Notes: generated from the letters alone by a model not told the origin. Shown: positions 26,625 through 37,872, counted from the stretch's first letter. The stretch is DNA of 64,000 nucleotides from Crocosphaera watsonii WH 8501 (GCF_000167195.1 NZ_AADV02000001.1:62001-126000), one strand, 5' to 3'. Numbers and translations are program-made.

Positions 26625-27266
26625 TTGTTAGAACAAGGAATTCAGTTAAGTAGTACAGATGAAATGACAGGGATTCAAGCTCTTGAGAGATTATTTCCGA
26701 ACAAAAGAATCAAGCCTAAACAAGTAGAAAAAATCGAATTTGAATATGAAAGACACGGAACTTTAAGCTTGATTGCGAACTGGGATGTGGCAAGAGGAAA
26801 AGTTGTTAGTCCCTCTATTGGATCGACAAGAACAGAACAAGATTTTTCTGAACATATCCAGAGAACGATTAAGATTGATGAAAAAGCAGAATGGATTTTT
26901 ATTGTAGATCAACTCAACACTCATAAATCGGAAAGCTTAGTCAAATTAGTAGCAGAAAGCTGTGGAATTACTATTGATTTGGGGAGAAAGGGAAAGGAGG
27001 TGATTTTGCAATCTATGGACAGCAGAGCAGATTTTTTATCAGATGAATCTCATCGAATTCGCTTTGTTTATATTCCCAAACATACATCGTGGCTTAATCA
27101 AATTGAGTGTTGGTTTTCGATCTTAGTCCGGCGTTTACTCAAAAGAATTACTGTCCGTTCAACTGAAGAACTATCCCAAAAAATTCTCAATTTTATTGAT
27201 TACTTTAATCAACATTTTGCTAAGCCGTTCGTTTGGAAATTTAAGGGCTTTAAAGATCATAAGTGA
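26625..27266 (+). CDS. IS630-type transposase orfB (copy B)
   Basis: The full 213-residue DDE half: LISTDEMTG-like first Asp (here LSSTDEMTGIQ), FIVDQLNTHKS second Asp, and SWLNQIECWF final Glu. In this copy one A is missing from the A-run just upstream (TTTAAAAGC, near 26580), which puts orfB in the same frame as orfA but behind the orfA stop codon, so the frameshift route used by the other copies is broken. Confidence 0.8.
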   Translation: MLEQGIQLSSTDEMTGIQALERLFPNKRIKPKQVEKIEFEYERHGTLSLIANWDVARGKVVSPSIGSTRTEQDFSEHIQRTIKIDEKAEWIFIVDQLNTHKSESLVKLVAESCGITIDLGRKGKEVILQSMDSRADFLSDESHRIRFVYIPKHTSWLNQIECWFSILVRRLLKRITVRSTEELSQKILNFIDYFNQHFAKPFVWKFKGFKDHK

Positions 27267-27283
27267 CTGGTGGATTATTTTTG

Positions 27284-30163
27284 CTAAGCTGCACTAGTTT
27301 TAGAATCCCCAACTTTTTCAGTACGAGTACAAGTCAACCCTAACCCCACCCGTTGCAGTAGCCGGTCAATAAATCTCATTGGGTCCGTTTTTTGGGTAAC
27401 GGTTAACCCCAAGTTGGTATGAATGGAGTATCGTCTAAACAAAGCCCGTTTCATAAATTCGATTACCTTCGGGTCATCCTTCGATATTTCTATGGGGTTT
27501 TCAACTGATCTCACCAATGACGGATCTCCAGTCACACCAGCTAGGGTGGGTTTCTTCAGGTTAATAAGCTCTAGCACACCCAACGCCTTAAGCTCTTCAA
27601 TCATTATGGTGTAGTTCTTAATATCCGGTAAGAAGATCACCCCCTGACTAAATTGTTTTAATTTCCTAACATAGTGGCCCAAGTCGATCTCTTTAGTTAT
27701 TTCAGGATGATAGTAATACCACCAGAGCTTGTGACCATTGACTCGCCTTCGTCTGTCTTTAAGTATGTTCTTATAAATAAACTCAGGGGTAAGATCAATT
27801 CCAGGAAATTCATGGCGAAGTAAAGCTTTCCTGGCCTGTCGCCTCTGTTCAATAGTAACGTTGGTTCGTAAATATTCATAGGCCATCTCTAAGGTAATAT
27901 TATCTGCTGATGAAATTCCTTCTGCCTCATCTAGAATATTCTTATCTTTAGTCAATCGATGAAACTCCCCGTCAAGATTTTTTTCTTGACAAGTCTCCCC
28001 AACCGCTACAGTAAAGCCCTCTTTTTGTAGTTGTTTAAACAACATCAGGTCAAAGTTTTGACCAGCATAATTAGCCCTAGCTTTAACTTCAGAATAAAGG
28101 TCTAAATGAGGATCTATTATATTCCCTGTATCGGGGTCACACCGTTTTTCAAGTTCTTTGATTACCTCTATATCCGTCACCTCTCGTCCTAATCTTTCCG
28201 ATAATATTTCAGAAGTTAAACCCCAGATACTTAAGCCATTATTATTCCGTTTAATGATCTGTTTTCTAATTACTTCTGGGTCACAAGAGTTCTCAGCGTC
28301 TTCTTTGTTTTTCCCTGTACCTGAGTGAATAGTAAAATCAATATTATTACGGTTCCTCCCCATAGCCTGAGTCACTTCTACTGGTTCTATAATTCCCCCC
28401 ACAGCGACAACAAAGCCATAAGTAAAATGTTCATAAACATCTTTATGGAACACTCCATCAATCCAACCATCAATGGAGATTCCTGTACTCATGGAATTGG
28501 TATAGGTTAAGGTACGGGGTTGCTGTTCTTTGATGGATTTATTAATATTATTAGAGATAATTTCTTTGACTTCTGGTTTTTCCGTGGTGTCCCCATTAAT
28601 TAACCAATGAGTTGCAGAGGGATCTAAGTTAACTAAAGCTTCATGTATCGCTTTACTGTTGGATTTAGCATCACAGAAAATAATTAAATTCTTCCCATTT
28701 TGATAACGTTCTTTTATCTCTGTCAAATCATCATCAATCTGTCCCCCATCAAACTTAATAATTCCTTTTTCGTCTCGGTATTGATTATCAACAATAAAGG
28801 TATTTCCATCAGGACAAACCCCATCGATATAATTAACTTCTACGTTGGTTAAATCCGCATCAGAGCTAACAATTAAGCCACCTCCATTAATCGCTTCTGG
28901 TAGCTTCTCTTGCAGTAACTTGAGAATATAAGACCTCATCTCTTCCAAGGTTGAAGATGATATAAGATGCTTTAAACCTTGCCTAATTTCATCAAAAATA
29001 ACTAAGGCACCTGACCAATCAAAATAGGATATCTTACCCAAAGAATCGAAACATAAAGCGATAGATTCATGAAACTCTCGATGGATGTTCCCGTAGCTAT
29101 CGATGGCAGTTATTTCCCATCTATCCACCTGTTCCTTATAGAGCAGAATTCGGGGAACAATGGAGATAATAGGTTTCCTTTTTTTCTTCCACTCTTTAAT
29201 TAATGGCTCATTGATTTCTGAAGATTTACCTGTCTTTTTAGCAGATTTTATAAAGACTTTCCCTGTCCGAGGAATTTTAGCTAAAACCCCTTTTAACTTC
29301 GGCTGATATACTTTCAAGTTAGTCTTTCTGGTTAATTGATTCAGTTTATCTGTTATTCCATAGGAGGCTAATCTTTCGGCTCTGGCTTTAGCCTTTTTAA
29401 GCTTCTCAATGGCTGATATGTGTTTCTGTTGCTGCGCCGCTTTATTTTGGATATCTAACTCATATGAGCTTAGTTTATCATTAGCATCAGATAAGGCTTC
29501 TAGTTCTTGGTCGAGTAATAAAAGGTTATCCCATAAGGGTAACTCAAAGATATTAGATTGGGCAATTTTATTAAGCAGTCCAGTAAACAGCTTAAAGTTA
29601 ACCTTGTCACTGTAGTTATATTTGACTGCTAGACTTCCCCACAAGATAGAAGCTAAGTGAATCTTAAACGTCTTAACTTGACGATACTTAGCCACAGGTA
29701 ACTTTTTAATGAGGGCTTTAATCTCTGACTTAAATAAGGATTGAATGAGAGATTCTAGTCCCTGATTAAGAGTTCTTTGTCTTTCTACATCTTGGAAGGT
29801 TTCAGGGGAGAAATTATCAAACACGCCCTGACTTTCGGCATAGGTTGTTTCGACTAACTGTTTCCACTCTTTAATAGCTAATCTTTTCTCAGAGATACGG
29901 CGTAAAAGTTTCTTAATTTCAGTGATACTAGAAACTTCCTTAATTTTCGCTTTTAATTCTCCTATCTCTCTTTTAGTTCTTTGAGGATTAAAAGGTTTGG
30001 TTCCATCATCATAAACCACATAATCAAAAGCAGGAATTTCTACGGATTCGTCAACTTGACCGATAAATTTAGCGACTTTAATTCTTTCTTTTAAATAGGG
30101 TTTGCTGAAAAAGTTTCTCCAAAATTTATGCCACTTTTGACCAAGAATTTTCTGACAAATCAA
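27284..30163 (-). pseudogene. Plasmid replication protein, CyRepA1-like, both ends cut by IS elements
   Basis: The native part is about 27295..30095. It looks like the CyRepA1 family of large cyanobacterial plasmid replication proteins: a Walker A-like FIKSAKKTGKSSEI, a DEAH-like LVIFDEIRQGL, NLIIFCDAKSNSKAI, and the helicase motif VEVTQAMGRNRNN. The first about 23 residues of the open frame (MICQKILGQKWHKF...) come from the IS5-like element and the last residues (SAA, stop) from IS630 copy B. The N-terminal domain, often a primase-like DUF3854 region, is missing, so the protein is probably not functional. This is a plasmid fragment caught in the chromosome between two ISs. Confidence 0.8.
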
Positions 30164-31811
30164 TAAGTTTTAGTACATAAAAATTGTTTAAAGTATAATC
30201 AAAATTAATGAAAGGCGGTTTGACGAGTTCCCCTGTTCTATTATTAGTAAATAAGGACAAAAAAAGCGACAAAAACTGCCTCAGAAGTTTAGAAAGATTG
30301 ACAACTAAAAATGTAATAGCAATAGATGTAATGGAGGTTTCAGGGAGTTTTGTCATCACGAGATTTAGGCTAAATCTCACGAGATTTAGGCTAAATCTTC
30401 GTTTAGCTTGTCCAAACTTTCCCTCAATAGCATTACGGAAGCATTCATCGGAGTGGGCTTGTTTCTTTTCTTCTTCACTGACATTTTTCGGAGGTCTTCC
30501 TAACTTCGGACCACTGATTCTTATCCCTCTTTCCTTACACCAATTTCTGTTTTCCCTAGTTCGATAAATTTTATCTACATGGACGGATTCGGGATAATAG
30601 CCAAACGTTTCTTTATACTTTTCTACTTGTTCTTTTAAATGACAAGATTCATTGAAGTTTTTCCAACTTATTTTGTCTAGAAACACATAGTTATCTACAC
30701 AGCTTACTGAGAGTTTAGCTCCAAACTCTATTGGTTTTCCTGCTTTTCCCCTCACTATTGGACGAATATGCGGTTGAGTTAAACTTACAATTCTTTGAGG
30801 AACACTCTGGGTCTTATTCTCCCACATTGACTGTTGTTGTTCATAAACTTTTTTGATAGTCTCTAGACAATTTTTCTGTCTTTTACTCAGATTTTCCTGG
30901 GAAGCCCCAGCTTGAATTAAGTCTTCTATATTTCCTAAATTTTTCTTAAGGTATTTTAACTGTTTCCCGATAGCTTTTCTTCTTTCTTGATAAGATACTT
31001 TTCGTTTTTTAGCTACTTTTAAGTATTCCTTTCTAGCAATTTTTCTAGAAGTTCTCGGCTTTTTTCTCAATTTTACTCTTAATGGTTTATAAAGATTATC
31101 TATTATTCTTTCTGTCTCAATTCTGGCTTGATTTAATATGCCTAAATCCGTTGGGTATTTGATGTCTGCTGGCGCACAAGTCGCATCTAAAATTAGTTTA
31201 CCTTTATTTTTTATTTTTTCTCCTTTTTCTTGGAGACAATCCTTTTTTTTTACTTCTTTATCACTCTTGTCTATTTCTCTTTTTACTATTTTTTTATTGA
31301 TTTTGTTTATCAATTCTCCATCAATTCTTTTCCTAAAATGAACTAGCATTGAAGATTCCAGTGGTGGCTCTTGTTGATAACAATTTAAACCTATAAAGTA
31401 TTGTAGATAGGGATTTTCTCTAATCTGTTCTATAGTTTCTCTATCACTTGTTCCTAATTTTTCCTTAATAATTAATGTCCCTAATGCCATTCTAAATAGT
31501 TTGGCTGGCGCACCTTTTTCTGCTGAAAAAAGTTTAGCATATTCTTCCTCAAAATCATCCCAAGGTATCAACTCTGCCATGATTACCCAACGATTATTGG
31601 GGGACAATTTGCCCTCGAAAGGTAATTCAAATTTTTCTGGGGGCGGTAAAGGTTGCTCCTCTTTTCGATACATTTGTTCTTGACCAACAACTGGGAGGTG
31701 TTTCTACCAATTATAGCGGTTTGTAGCCGACAAAGCTGATCTTTTTTGCGATCGCGAATATGGGTGTAACCTTTTAAAGAATAGGGTTTTGCTTTTATTC
31801 AGCAAACCCTA
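30096..31811 (-). mobile_element. IS5/IS1182-like element, complete copy with 21-bp duplication
   Basis: Same ends as the 16306 copy (TAGGGTTTGCTGAA at 30096, TTCAGCAAACCCTA ending 31811). It is 1716 bp, 21 bp longer, because of a tandem duplication at 30361-30402. Confidence 0.9.
30126..31673 (-). CDS. IS5/IS1182-like transposase with internal 7-residue duplication
   Basis: 515 residues; the same domain order as at 16444..17970. Near residue 437 the sequence reads RFSLNLVRFSLNLVMTKLPE, where the other copy has RFSLNLVMTKLPE: an in-frame 21-bp tandem duplication right after the candidate catalytic Glu region (EGKFGQAKR). The frame is intact, so activity is possible but not certain. Confidence 0.85.
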   Translation of the reverse strand: MYRKEEQPLPPPEKFELPFEGKLSPNNRWVIMAELIPWDDFEEEYAKLFSAEKGAPAKLFRMALGTLIIKEKLGTSDRETIEQIRENPYLQYFIGLNCYQQEPPLESSMLVHFRKRIDGELINKINKKIVKREIDKSDKEVKKKDCLQEKGEKIKNKGKLILDATCAPADIKYPTDLGILNQARIETERIIDNLYKPLRVKLRKKPRTSRKIARKEYLKVAKKRKVSYQERRKAIGKQLKYLKKNLGNIEDLIQAGASQENLSKRQKNCLETIKKVYEQQQSMWENKTQSVPQRIVSLTQPHIRPIVRGKAGKPIEFGAKLSVSCVDNYVFLDKISWKNFNESCHLKEQVEKYKETFGYYPESVHVDKIYRTRENRNWCKERGIRISGPKLGRPPKNVSEEEKKQAHSDECFRNAIEGKFGQAKRRFSLNLVRFSLNLVMTKLPETSITSIAITFLVVNLSKLLRQFLSLFLSLFTNNRTGELVKPPFINFDYTLNNFYVLKLIDLSENSWSKVA

Positions 31812-31848
31812 ATTAGTTATAGGAAAGCCAGAGATTAAGTCGGATGAC

Positions 31849-32169
31849 TTAACCCTTGGGATCTTGATTAGAGTCGGGAGACTTGGGGTGAATCTGTTCT
31901 GCTTCGGGACAGTCATCAGATACGAAAATTTCTGAGTTGTATCTGGGAACAGAAGCTAATTTTTGGCTAACTGAACCAATACTTTCTAGTCTCACCATTT
32001 CTTCCCAAGAACTTATTTCTTCGTCCTCTTCGGTTTCATAGCGAATGGTCACTAAGTCCCCTTCTAGAGAAACAATAGTCGCACCTTCGATCCAACGTTG
32101 CTGATCCCGCAAGAACAGACAAACTTCTCGGCCCTCTGTACAAAGTTGATAAATCTTGCGGTGTAGCAT
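31849..32169 (-). CDS. DUF6679-like cyanobacterial protein
   Basis: The protein starting at ATG 32169 (MLHRKIYQLCTEGREVCLFL) matches what I recall of the DUF6679 family, which is confined to cyanobacteria: RDQQRWIEGATIVSLEGDLV and YETEEDEEISSWEEMVRLES. An AAGGAG ribosome-binding site lies seven bases upstream, which decides this start over an upstream in-frame ATG at 32193. The acidic tail is variable. Function unknown. The stop is 38 bases from the IS5-like end. Confidence 0.75.
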   Translation of the reverse strand: MLHRKIYQLCTEGREVCLFLRDQQRWIEGATIVSLEGDLVTIRYETEEDEEISSWEEMVRLESIGSVSQKLASVPRYNSEIFVSDDCPEAEQIHPKSPDSNQDPKG

Positions 32170-32365
32170 AGCTATCTCCTTAGCAGGTAACAATCTTTGA
32201 TGACTTTACCTTAACATTAAAAATCCTCTCTAGGCTACGTCACGAAGACGGTTTTTGGTAAAAAATATTGCATCATCTTGAAGGTTGGGTTTAAACAGCA
32301 AGCATAATCAGCTTTCTGGGGGATGATTGCAAAGATGGATGGATTTTAAAAAGACAAAAACTAAC

Positions 32366-32638
32366 TTAATCTTCATCCCATGCTTCAACGACTAACACTT
32401 CGCTGACGGGATCTTGCATTGTAAAACCAAACTCTAATAGTTCTTTTTTCCAGTAAGACCAGTCATTTCCATAAAGAAGGGCTAACTTCCAGATACTGTC
32501 ACTGGGTTTCAGAACGTTTGATCCTACCAGGGAGGAAACTTTGCGTTGAAACTTCATCATAGGATGAGCTACTTTATTAGTCATAGACTCAATTAATTCA
32601 TGTTTACTAAATTTTACAAATGCTCTGGTGAGCAACAC
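32366..32638 (-). CDS. DUF4327-like small cyanobacterial protein
   Basis: A 90-residue protein whose body (HPMMKFQRKVSSLVGSNVLK, then PSDSIWKLALLYGNDWSYWK and QDPVSEVLVVEAWDED) resembles the small DUF4327 family of cyanobacteria. The first about 19 residues may not be translated; ATG 32584 (MTNKVAHP) is an alternative start. Function unknown. Confidence 0.6.
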   Translation of the reverse strand: MLLTRAFVKFSKHELIESMTNKVAHPMMKFQRKVSSLVGSNVLKPSDSIWKLALLYGNDWSYWKKELLEFGFTMQDPVSEVLVVEAWDED

Positions 32639-32793
32639 TTCCCCTGATGGGTTGCCGTTTGGTTAAATCGTAGATATTTATCCGAGCAGGTGATTTGAGA
32701 AGTATTTTACACTTCTTCATTTATAACTGATTTCTTGGATTTGCGCAAGTCTTTTTACTCAAAAGTTCGGAAATTACTACTCATATCTTTGAT

Positions 32794-33705
32794 TCACGAC
32801 TGATATTCCGATGCCACAATCATCGAGCCAATACCCCGATCTGTAAAGATTTCCAAGAGAATAGAGTGGGGGATACGACCATCAATAATATGGGCTGCGC
32901 GAACCCCTTGAGCCAGCGATCGCACACAACAATTTACTTTCGGGATCATCCCTCCACCCACAATACCCTGGGCGATTAAGTCTCTAGCCTGTTTAATGTC
33001 TAGTTTCGTCAAGAGTGTATTGGGGTCTTGATAGTTTTCTAGAATACCTGCGGTATCGGTCAACAAGATTAATTTTTCTGCCCCCAAAGCGGCGGCTATT
33101 TCCCCAGCCACAGTATCCGCATTAATATTATGAGCTTGTCCTGTTTCATCGGCTGCTACGGAGGAAATAACGGGGATATAATTATTATTCACTAAAGCGT
33201 CAACAATTTTGACATCGACTTTGCTCACCTCTCCAACGAAGCCAATATCTTCTTGATCCACACGACGGGCTTTAACTAAGTTACCGTCTTTTCCGCATAG
33301 TCCCACACCTTTGCCACCAGCTTGATTAATTAAAGAGACTAATTCTTTATTAACCCTGCCCACCAACACCATTTCCACCACATCCATTGTGGCAGCGTCA
33401 GTTACCCTTAAGCCGTCTTTGAATTGGGGTTCAATGCCTAATTTCCCTAACCAACTGTTGATCTCGGGGCCGCCACCGTGAACAACCACAGGATGGACTC
33501 CTACACAAGCTAGAAAAATAATATCCCGAATGACTTTATCTTTGAGGGAACTATCTTTCATGGCAGCCCCTCCATATTTAATAACGAACGTGCGTCCAGC
33601 GAATTGTTGGATGTAGGGAAGGGCTTCGCTTAAAACTCGGACACGGTTAGCATCGGCTTCTTGAATATAGTCGTTTTCGCTACTCATAAATTGGTCATAA
33701 CTCAT
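32794..33705 (-). CDS. argB: Acetylglutamate kinase
   Basis: A 303-residue amino-acid kinase that phosphorylates N-acetylglutamate in arginine synthesis. Visible motifs: [20 protein letters not shown] (nucleotide site), [17 protein letters not shown] (substrate site), [20 protein letters not shown] and [11 protein letters not shown]. In cyanobacteria this enzyme is controlled by arginine and by PII binding. The C-terminal GIGSMI signature is present. Length and all core motifs look intact. It is divergent from coaX with a 123-base AT-rich spacer that should hold both promoters. Confidence 0.95.
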   Translation of the reverse strand: MSYDQFMSSENDYIQEADANRVRVLSEALPYIQQFAGRTFVIKYGGAAMKDSSLKDKVIRDIIFLACVGVHPVVVHGGGPEINSWLGKLGIEPQFKDGLRVTDAATMDVVEMVLVGRVNKELVSLINQAGGKGVGLCGKDGNLVKARRVDQEDIGFVGEVSKVDVKIVDALVNNNYIPVISSVAADETGQAHNINADTVAGEIAAALGAEKLILLTDTAGILENYQDPNTLLTKLDIKQARDLIAQGIVGGGMIPKVNCCVRSLAQGVRAAHIIDGRIPHSILLEIFTDRGIGSMIVASEYQS

Positions 33706-33828
33706 ATAGCCTTAAGAATGATAGCATTGTTAAGGCTAATTTTGTCGGGAATGTAATTATAAAATATTATTAAATTATTTTTTGGGTTTAAAAATAGTCA
33801 ATAAAATAAAGATAAAAAAGAAACAATT

Positions 33829-34596
33829 GTGAACAGGAAAATATCACAAGAATGGTTAGGTTTAATGATTGGCAATTCTCGACTTCATTGGGGATACTTT
33901 CAGGGAGAAATTTTACAAAGGACTTGGGATACTGTTCATATTCAAGAGTATGTTAAGCCTTTAGAATTACCTAACAATTTTCTTGGTTTTTCTCTGGATA
34001 ATTCTTTACCTTTAATGATTGCTTCTGTGGTTCCTTCTCAAACTCAACTTTGGCAAACTTATCAAAAGTTTAATCTAGTTAGGTTAGATGATGTACCCTT
34101 AAATAATCTTTATCCAAGTATGGGCATTGATAGAGCTTTAGCTGCATTAGGTGGGGGAGAAATGTATCAGTTTCCTTGTTTAATTATTGATGCTGGTACG
34201 GCTTTAACTTTAACAGGAATTGATGGCGATCGCACTTTTATCGGTGGGGCTATTTTACCTGGGTTAAAATTACAATTTGATTCATTGTCAACCAAAACAG
34301 CAGCTTTACCTAATATTAGTTTGCCCAAGAAATTAAGCGATCGTTGGGCTAATAATACAGGAAATTCTATTATTAGTGGTATTTTATACACAGTTTTAGG
34401 TGGTATTAAAACCTTTATTGATGATTGGTTAATCAAATATCCTGAGAGTAAAATTATTTTAACTGGTGGCGATGCTACTCAATTATATGATTATTGGCAA
34501 CAAGAAAATTATGAACAATTAGAACAAATAATAGTTGATCCTAATTTAATCTTTTGGGGAATGCGATCGCTTTATGTTTCAGGTTTGTACTTTTAA
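33829..34596 (+). CDS. coaX: Type III pantothenate kinase
   Basis: A 255-residue protein starting at GTG 33829. It fits the CoaX/Baf family that carries out the first step of coenzyme A synthesis: LMIGNSRLHWGYF (phosphate loop), MGIDRALAALGG, LIIDAGTALTLTGIDGDRTF (catalytic Asp region), GGAILPGLKLQFDSL and ILTGGDATQL. These are ASKHA-fold motifs. The gene is intact. The NACHT gene follows 20 bases after its stop and may share the transcript. Confidence 0.9.
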   Translation: MNRKISQEWLGLMIGNSRLHWGYFQGEILQRTWDTVHIQEYVKPLELPNNFLGFSLDNSLPLMIASVVPSQTQLWQTYQKFNLVRLDDVPLNNLYPSMGIDRALAALGGGEMYQFPCLIIDAGTALTLTGIDGDRTFIGGAILPGLKLQFDSLSTKTAALPNISLPKKLSDRWANNTGNSIISGILYTVLGGIKTFIDDWLIKYPESKIILTGGDATQLYDYWQQENYEQLEQIIVDPNLIFWGMRSLYVSGLYF

Positions 34597-34616
34597 GAGG
34601 TTATCTATTTTTAAGG

Positions 34617-36896
34617 ATGATGAAACGAAAATATTTACTACATTTATTTATCCTGACTTTAAGTTTATCAATTTTCTTGGGTTCTGTTAGTTCTTCTTAT
34701 TCTCAAAATACTACTTCTAACTTTTCTAGTAAGCAAGTGGTGGTTAATGAGATTAAAGGATATGCACAGCGTCATGTTGATAACAATGAGAACATGAAAA
34801 CTGAGGTTCTTATTGAGCTTTATCAGGATAATACTATTGGACTGACAAAAGTTCAAATTGCTGAGATTTATGAAAAGGAATATGCTCGACTAAAAGAAGT
34901 AAAACAAACAAATAGTAATAGTATTTGGACACAATTACCTAAAGGTTTATATGGATGGATTGTTGCTGGTATTCTTTTAATTTTACTAATCATTCGAGAT
35001 TTAATTAAGGAGTGTATAAAAATATCAATAAAAAATCTAAGTAACTGGGTCTATAAGCAATTTTCAGGAACAGCTTTTTTTGAAGACATTGCTCTCAAAC
35101 GTTATCGTCAAGCTTTGATTGAAAAATATGAAAAACTCAAGATTCCTTTTCGTCCTAATTACCCTTTGAATATGAGAACAGTTTATGTTCCTTTGAAAGT
35201 TTCAGGAAGCAAAGAATATAAATTAATTGAAGTTGATCATGCACTTAAAGATTATAAGCGTTTTGTAATAAAAGGTGCGCCTGGTTCTGGTAAATCAATG
35301 TTTTGTCGATATTTATGTCTGTCTTATGCGGAGGGTAAATTAAACGATTTATAGGATAAACCTATTCCTATTTTAGTGGAATTACATAGTTTAAAAGAAT
35401 CTAAGCTAACTGTGGAAATATTAGAAAAAAAATTAGTACAAGTCTGTGCTTTAAATGATTTTCCTAAAGCAGATCGCTTTATTACTGACGGTTTGAAAAA
35501 GGGAAGATTGTTTTTACTATTGGATGGATTAGATGAAGTTAATTTTTCTCTTAGAGCAGAGGTTATTGAGATTATAAAAACTTTTATAGATACTTATGAA
35601 AAGTGCCGAGTTATTATTACTTGTCGTACAGCAGTTTATCATAATCAATTTTTTGATGTTGTGCAGCAAACTTTAGACATAGAAGATTTTAGGGATAAAC
35701 AAATTAGAGATTTTCTCAAAGCATGGAAGTCTCAAATGTCTCCTGGAAAATCAGTGGAACAACTCATAGAACAATTGCGAAAACGACCAAAAATTATGGA
35801 GTTGGCAAGAAACCCTTTATTATTAACCATGATGGCTTATCTTTATACCGATACACCTTTTATTTTGCCTCATTCTCGTATCGAATTTTATCAAAAAGCA
35901 ACGGAGACTTTACTTGAACTTCGGGATCAAATAAAAAATATACGTAATGAATATGAAGGAAAGAATAAAAGACGTATTTTACAATCTCTTGCTTTATATC
36001 TTTCTAATTTTCAACAATCAGATCGTCGTGAAATATCTTATGACACCATAATAAATAAACTTAAAGAAGTTCTCCCTGATCTTAATTTAAGTCCCAGTGA
36101 CACCAACCCTATTATCAAAGAAATTTGCGATCGCAGTGGTTTATTATTACGTATTGACGGAGGAGAAAATTATAAGTTTGCTCATCTTAGTTTACAAGAA
36201 TATTTTGCAGCAGAAGCATTAAGAGAGAAAGAACAAGAATTGATTAATAAGTTTAAAATTGATACAGTTGCATGGCGAGAAATTGTAAAATTATGGTGTG
36301 GTTTAGCCACTGATACCACTAACTTAATTCGAGAGGTTTATGAAAAAGATCCTTTAGCAGCGTTGGAATGTTTAGCAGATGCTCAAGTTGTTGATGAAAC
36401 TTTAGCAAAAAAAATTATCGAACATTTTAAGCAAGAACTTCTCCATCAAGAAGATACAGAAAATATTGCCAAAGCTTTAGCTGCTGTTGCTGCTGATTAT
36501 CGTCCCAGAGGATCAGCTTTATTACAGTTTCTAGTTGATATTATGAATGAGGATGATAACTCTAGTCATAAACAAGCAGCAGCGAAGACATTATCTTACA
36601 CAAATTTACCTCAAGCAGTGGATATTTTAGCTAAATACTATGATAAACCCCATTTATTAGAAGTTCGTCAGGAATTAATTAGAATGGGTGACTTAGCTGT
36701 GTCAACTCTAGAATCTATTGCTATGGAAAATTGTGTCGAAGCAATGGATGATTTAGTGGCTATTGGAACCCCTGATGCTGCTGATACTTTAGAGAAATTC
36801 CTGCATGATCCTCAATTAAAACAACAAGCTGCTTGGCGGGTGACTGCTGTTTTAGATAAACTTAAAGAAGATGAAAATATCAGCGATCGCCTTTAA
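34617..36896 (+). CDS. Membrane-anchored NACHT ATPase, one in-frame amber codon
   Basis: From ATG 34617 (MMKRKYLL, with AAGG upstream) the frame covers about 759 codons but holds TAG at 35352-35354 (LNDL-stop-DKPIPIL). Before it: a signal/anchor (about 5-22), a second hydrophobic segment (about 109-124, WIVAGILLILLIIRDL) and the Walker A loop IKGAPGSGKSMFCRYL. After it: the Walker B LFLLLDGLDEVNFSLR, sensor-like CRVIITCRT, the cyanobacterial NACHT signature LARNPLLLTMMAYLYT, FAHLSLQEYFAAEAL, and HEAT-like C-terminal repeats. NACHT proteins of bacteria include anti-phage sensors; a defence role is an inference from family only. With the stop, the ATPase core is split between motifs A and B. 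Confidence 0.82.
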
Positions 36897-36938
36897 TTTT
36901 TCTAAGAGACTGTTTGTCAAGTGAATCGATAGAGAATG

Positions 36939-37053
36939 GTAGGGTGTATTAGCGTAGCGTAATACACCAAAGAACAGCATTGTGGTGCGTTACGGCATAA
37001 AAACAGTAGAGAAATCACCCCAAAAATTATAGTTTGCGCTTAGCGCACCCTAC
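36939..37053. repeat. MITE-like repeat with GTAGGGTG ends
   Basis: GTAGGGTGTATTAGCGTAGC at the left and GCGCTTAGCGCACCCTAC at the right form imperfect inverted ends around internal pairs (TTAGCGTAGCGTAA, GGTGCGTTACGGC). The sequence looks like the cyanobacterial intergenic repeats with a GTAGGGTGCGTTA core. No ORF. Confidence 0.65.
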
Positions 37054-37872
37054 TTAATATCTTTTTTAGGAACAATCTCTAATAACATGATATAATCTTA
37101 GTCAATGTAAGAAAAATCCATTAGTTATTACTACAAATAAACCGGTTTAATTAAACATAATTTCAACAGTTCGTATTGCATAACATATTTATCCTGTTTT
37201 GTCAAGATATATTTTACAAAAGTTATTTACAGGTAAAAATGAACTATAAAAAATGAAATTTAAAACCTTGAAAATTTGTAGGGATATCAAGACAAAATAT
37301 TAATGAGATAACGAGGTAATCACTATTACAAGGGGGAAGCCTTATTTTTGGATATACTTAAAGCTCATCCTACCTGAAATATTTATAACACGAAAATAAC
37401 CAAAATGCAAATATCAGGCAAATTTAGTTAAAATCTGGCAAAATCGATCAATCATTAAGTTGTGTAACGAGAGCAATTTTATTTAAAAATATCATAATAT
37501 TACTAGAAAAGCATAATCTTTCATTATATAAAATCAGCTAACTAAATATTTCTGTTTTTATAACGGATAGAAAATTGAGATTGACTTATGATATGTAGAT
37601 AAGAACACTATAGCACTAAGCATTGCGGTTAGGACGTTAATTAGATTCCTCGTTCCTCGGAATGACAATTAAAGATACAAAAAATGTCCATAGCTTATTT
37701 TTATCTTGCTATATTATAAGCCATCGAACTGATAGAAATCATGAAAATTAATAGTTTACCGCTATTTAATAGACGAAGACGCAGACAAACAAGAGAATAT
37801 TTATCTAATGAAGATTATAGATAGATTTTATAAAAGTCTGCATTATGATTTGATTCTCGCTATTCTCGTAAC
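37054..37872. other. AT-rich intergenic region with no recognised gene
   Basis: I see no coding frame I can support here. It contains the second copy of the dispersed 23-bp repeat (37643-37665, AGATTCCTCGTTCCTCGGAA TGA) and a 27-codon frame at 37741 with a basic stretch but no ribosome-binding site, which I do not call a gene. Confidence 0.5.

Larger units (their letters stand above)
25918..27294 (+). mobile_element. IS630-type element, copy B
   Basis: Full-length relative to copies C and E apart from one missing base. The right end is followed by TA (27295-27296), but the left end is preceded by CA, not TA. Unequal flanks, together with a half glycosyltransferase on one side and a half plasmid gene on the other, suggest this copy is a recombination junction rather than a simple insertion. 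Confidence 0.88.

Noticed and set aside
37741-37824. 27-codon frame MKINSLPLFNRRRRRQ... in the 37 kb gap
   Set aside because: No ribosome-binding site, atypical composition and no neighbouring gene support; length is within chance for this AT-rich DNA.
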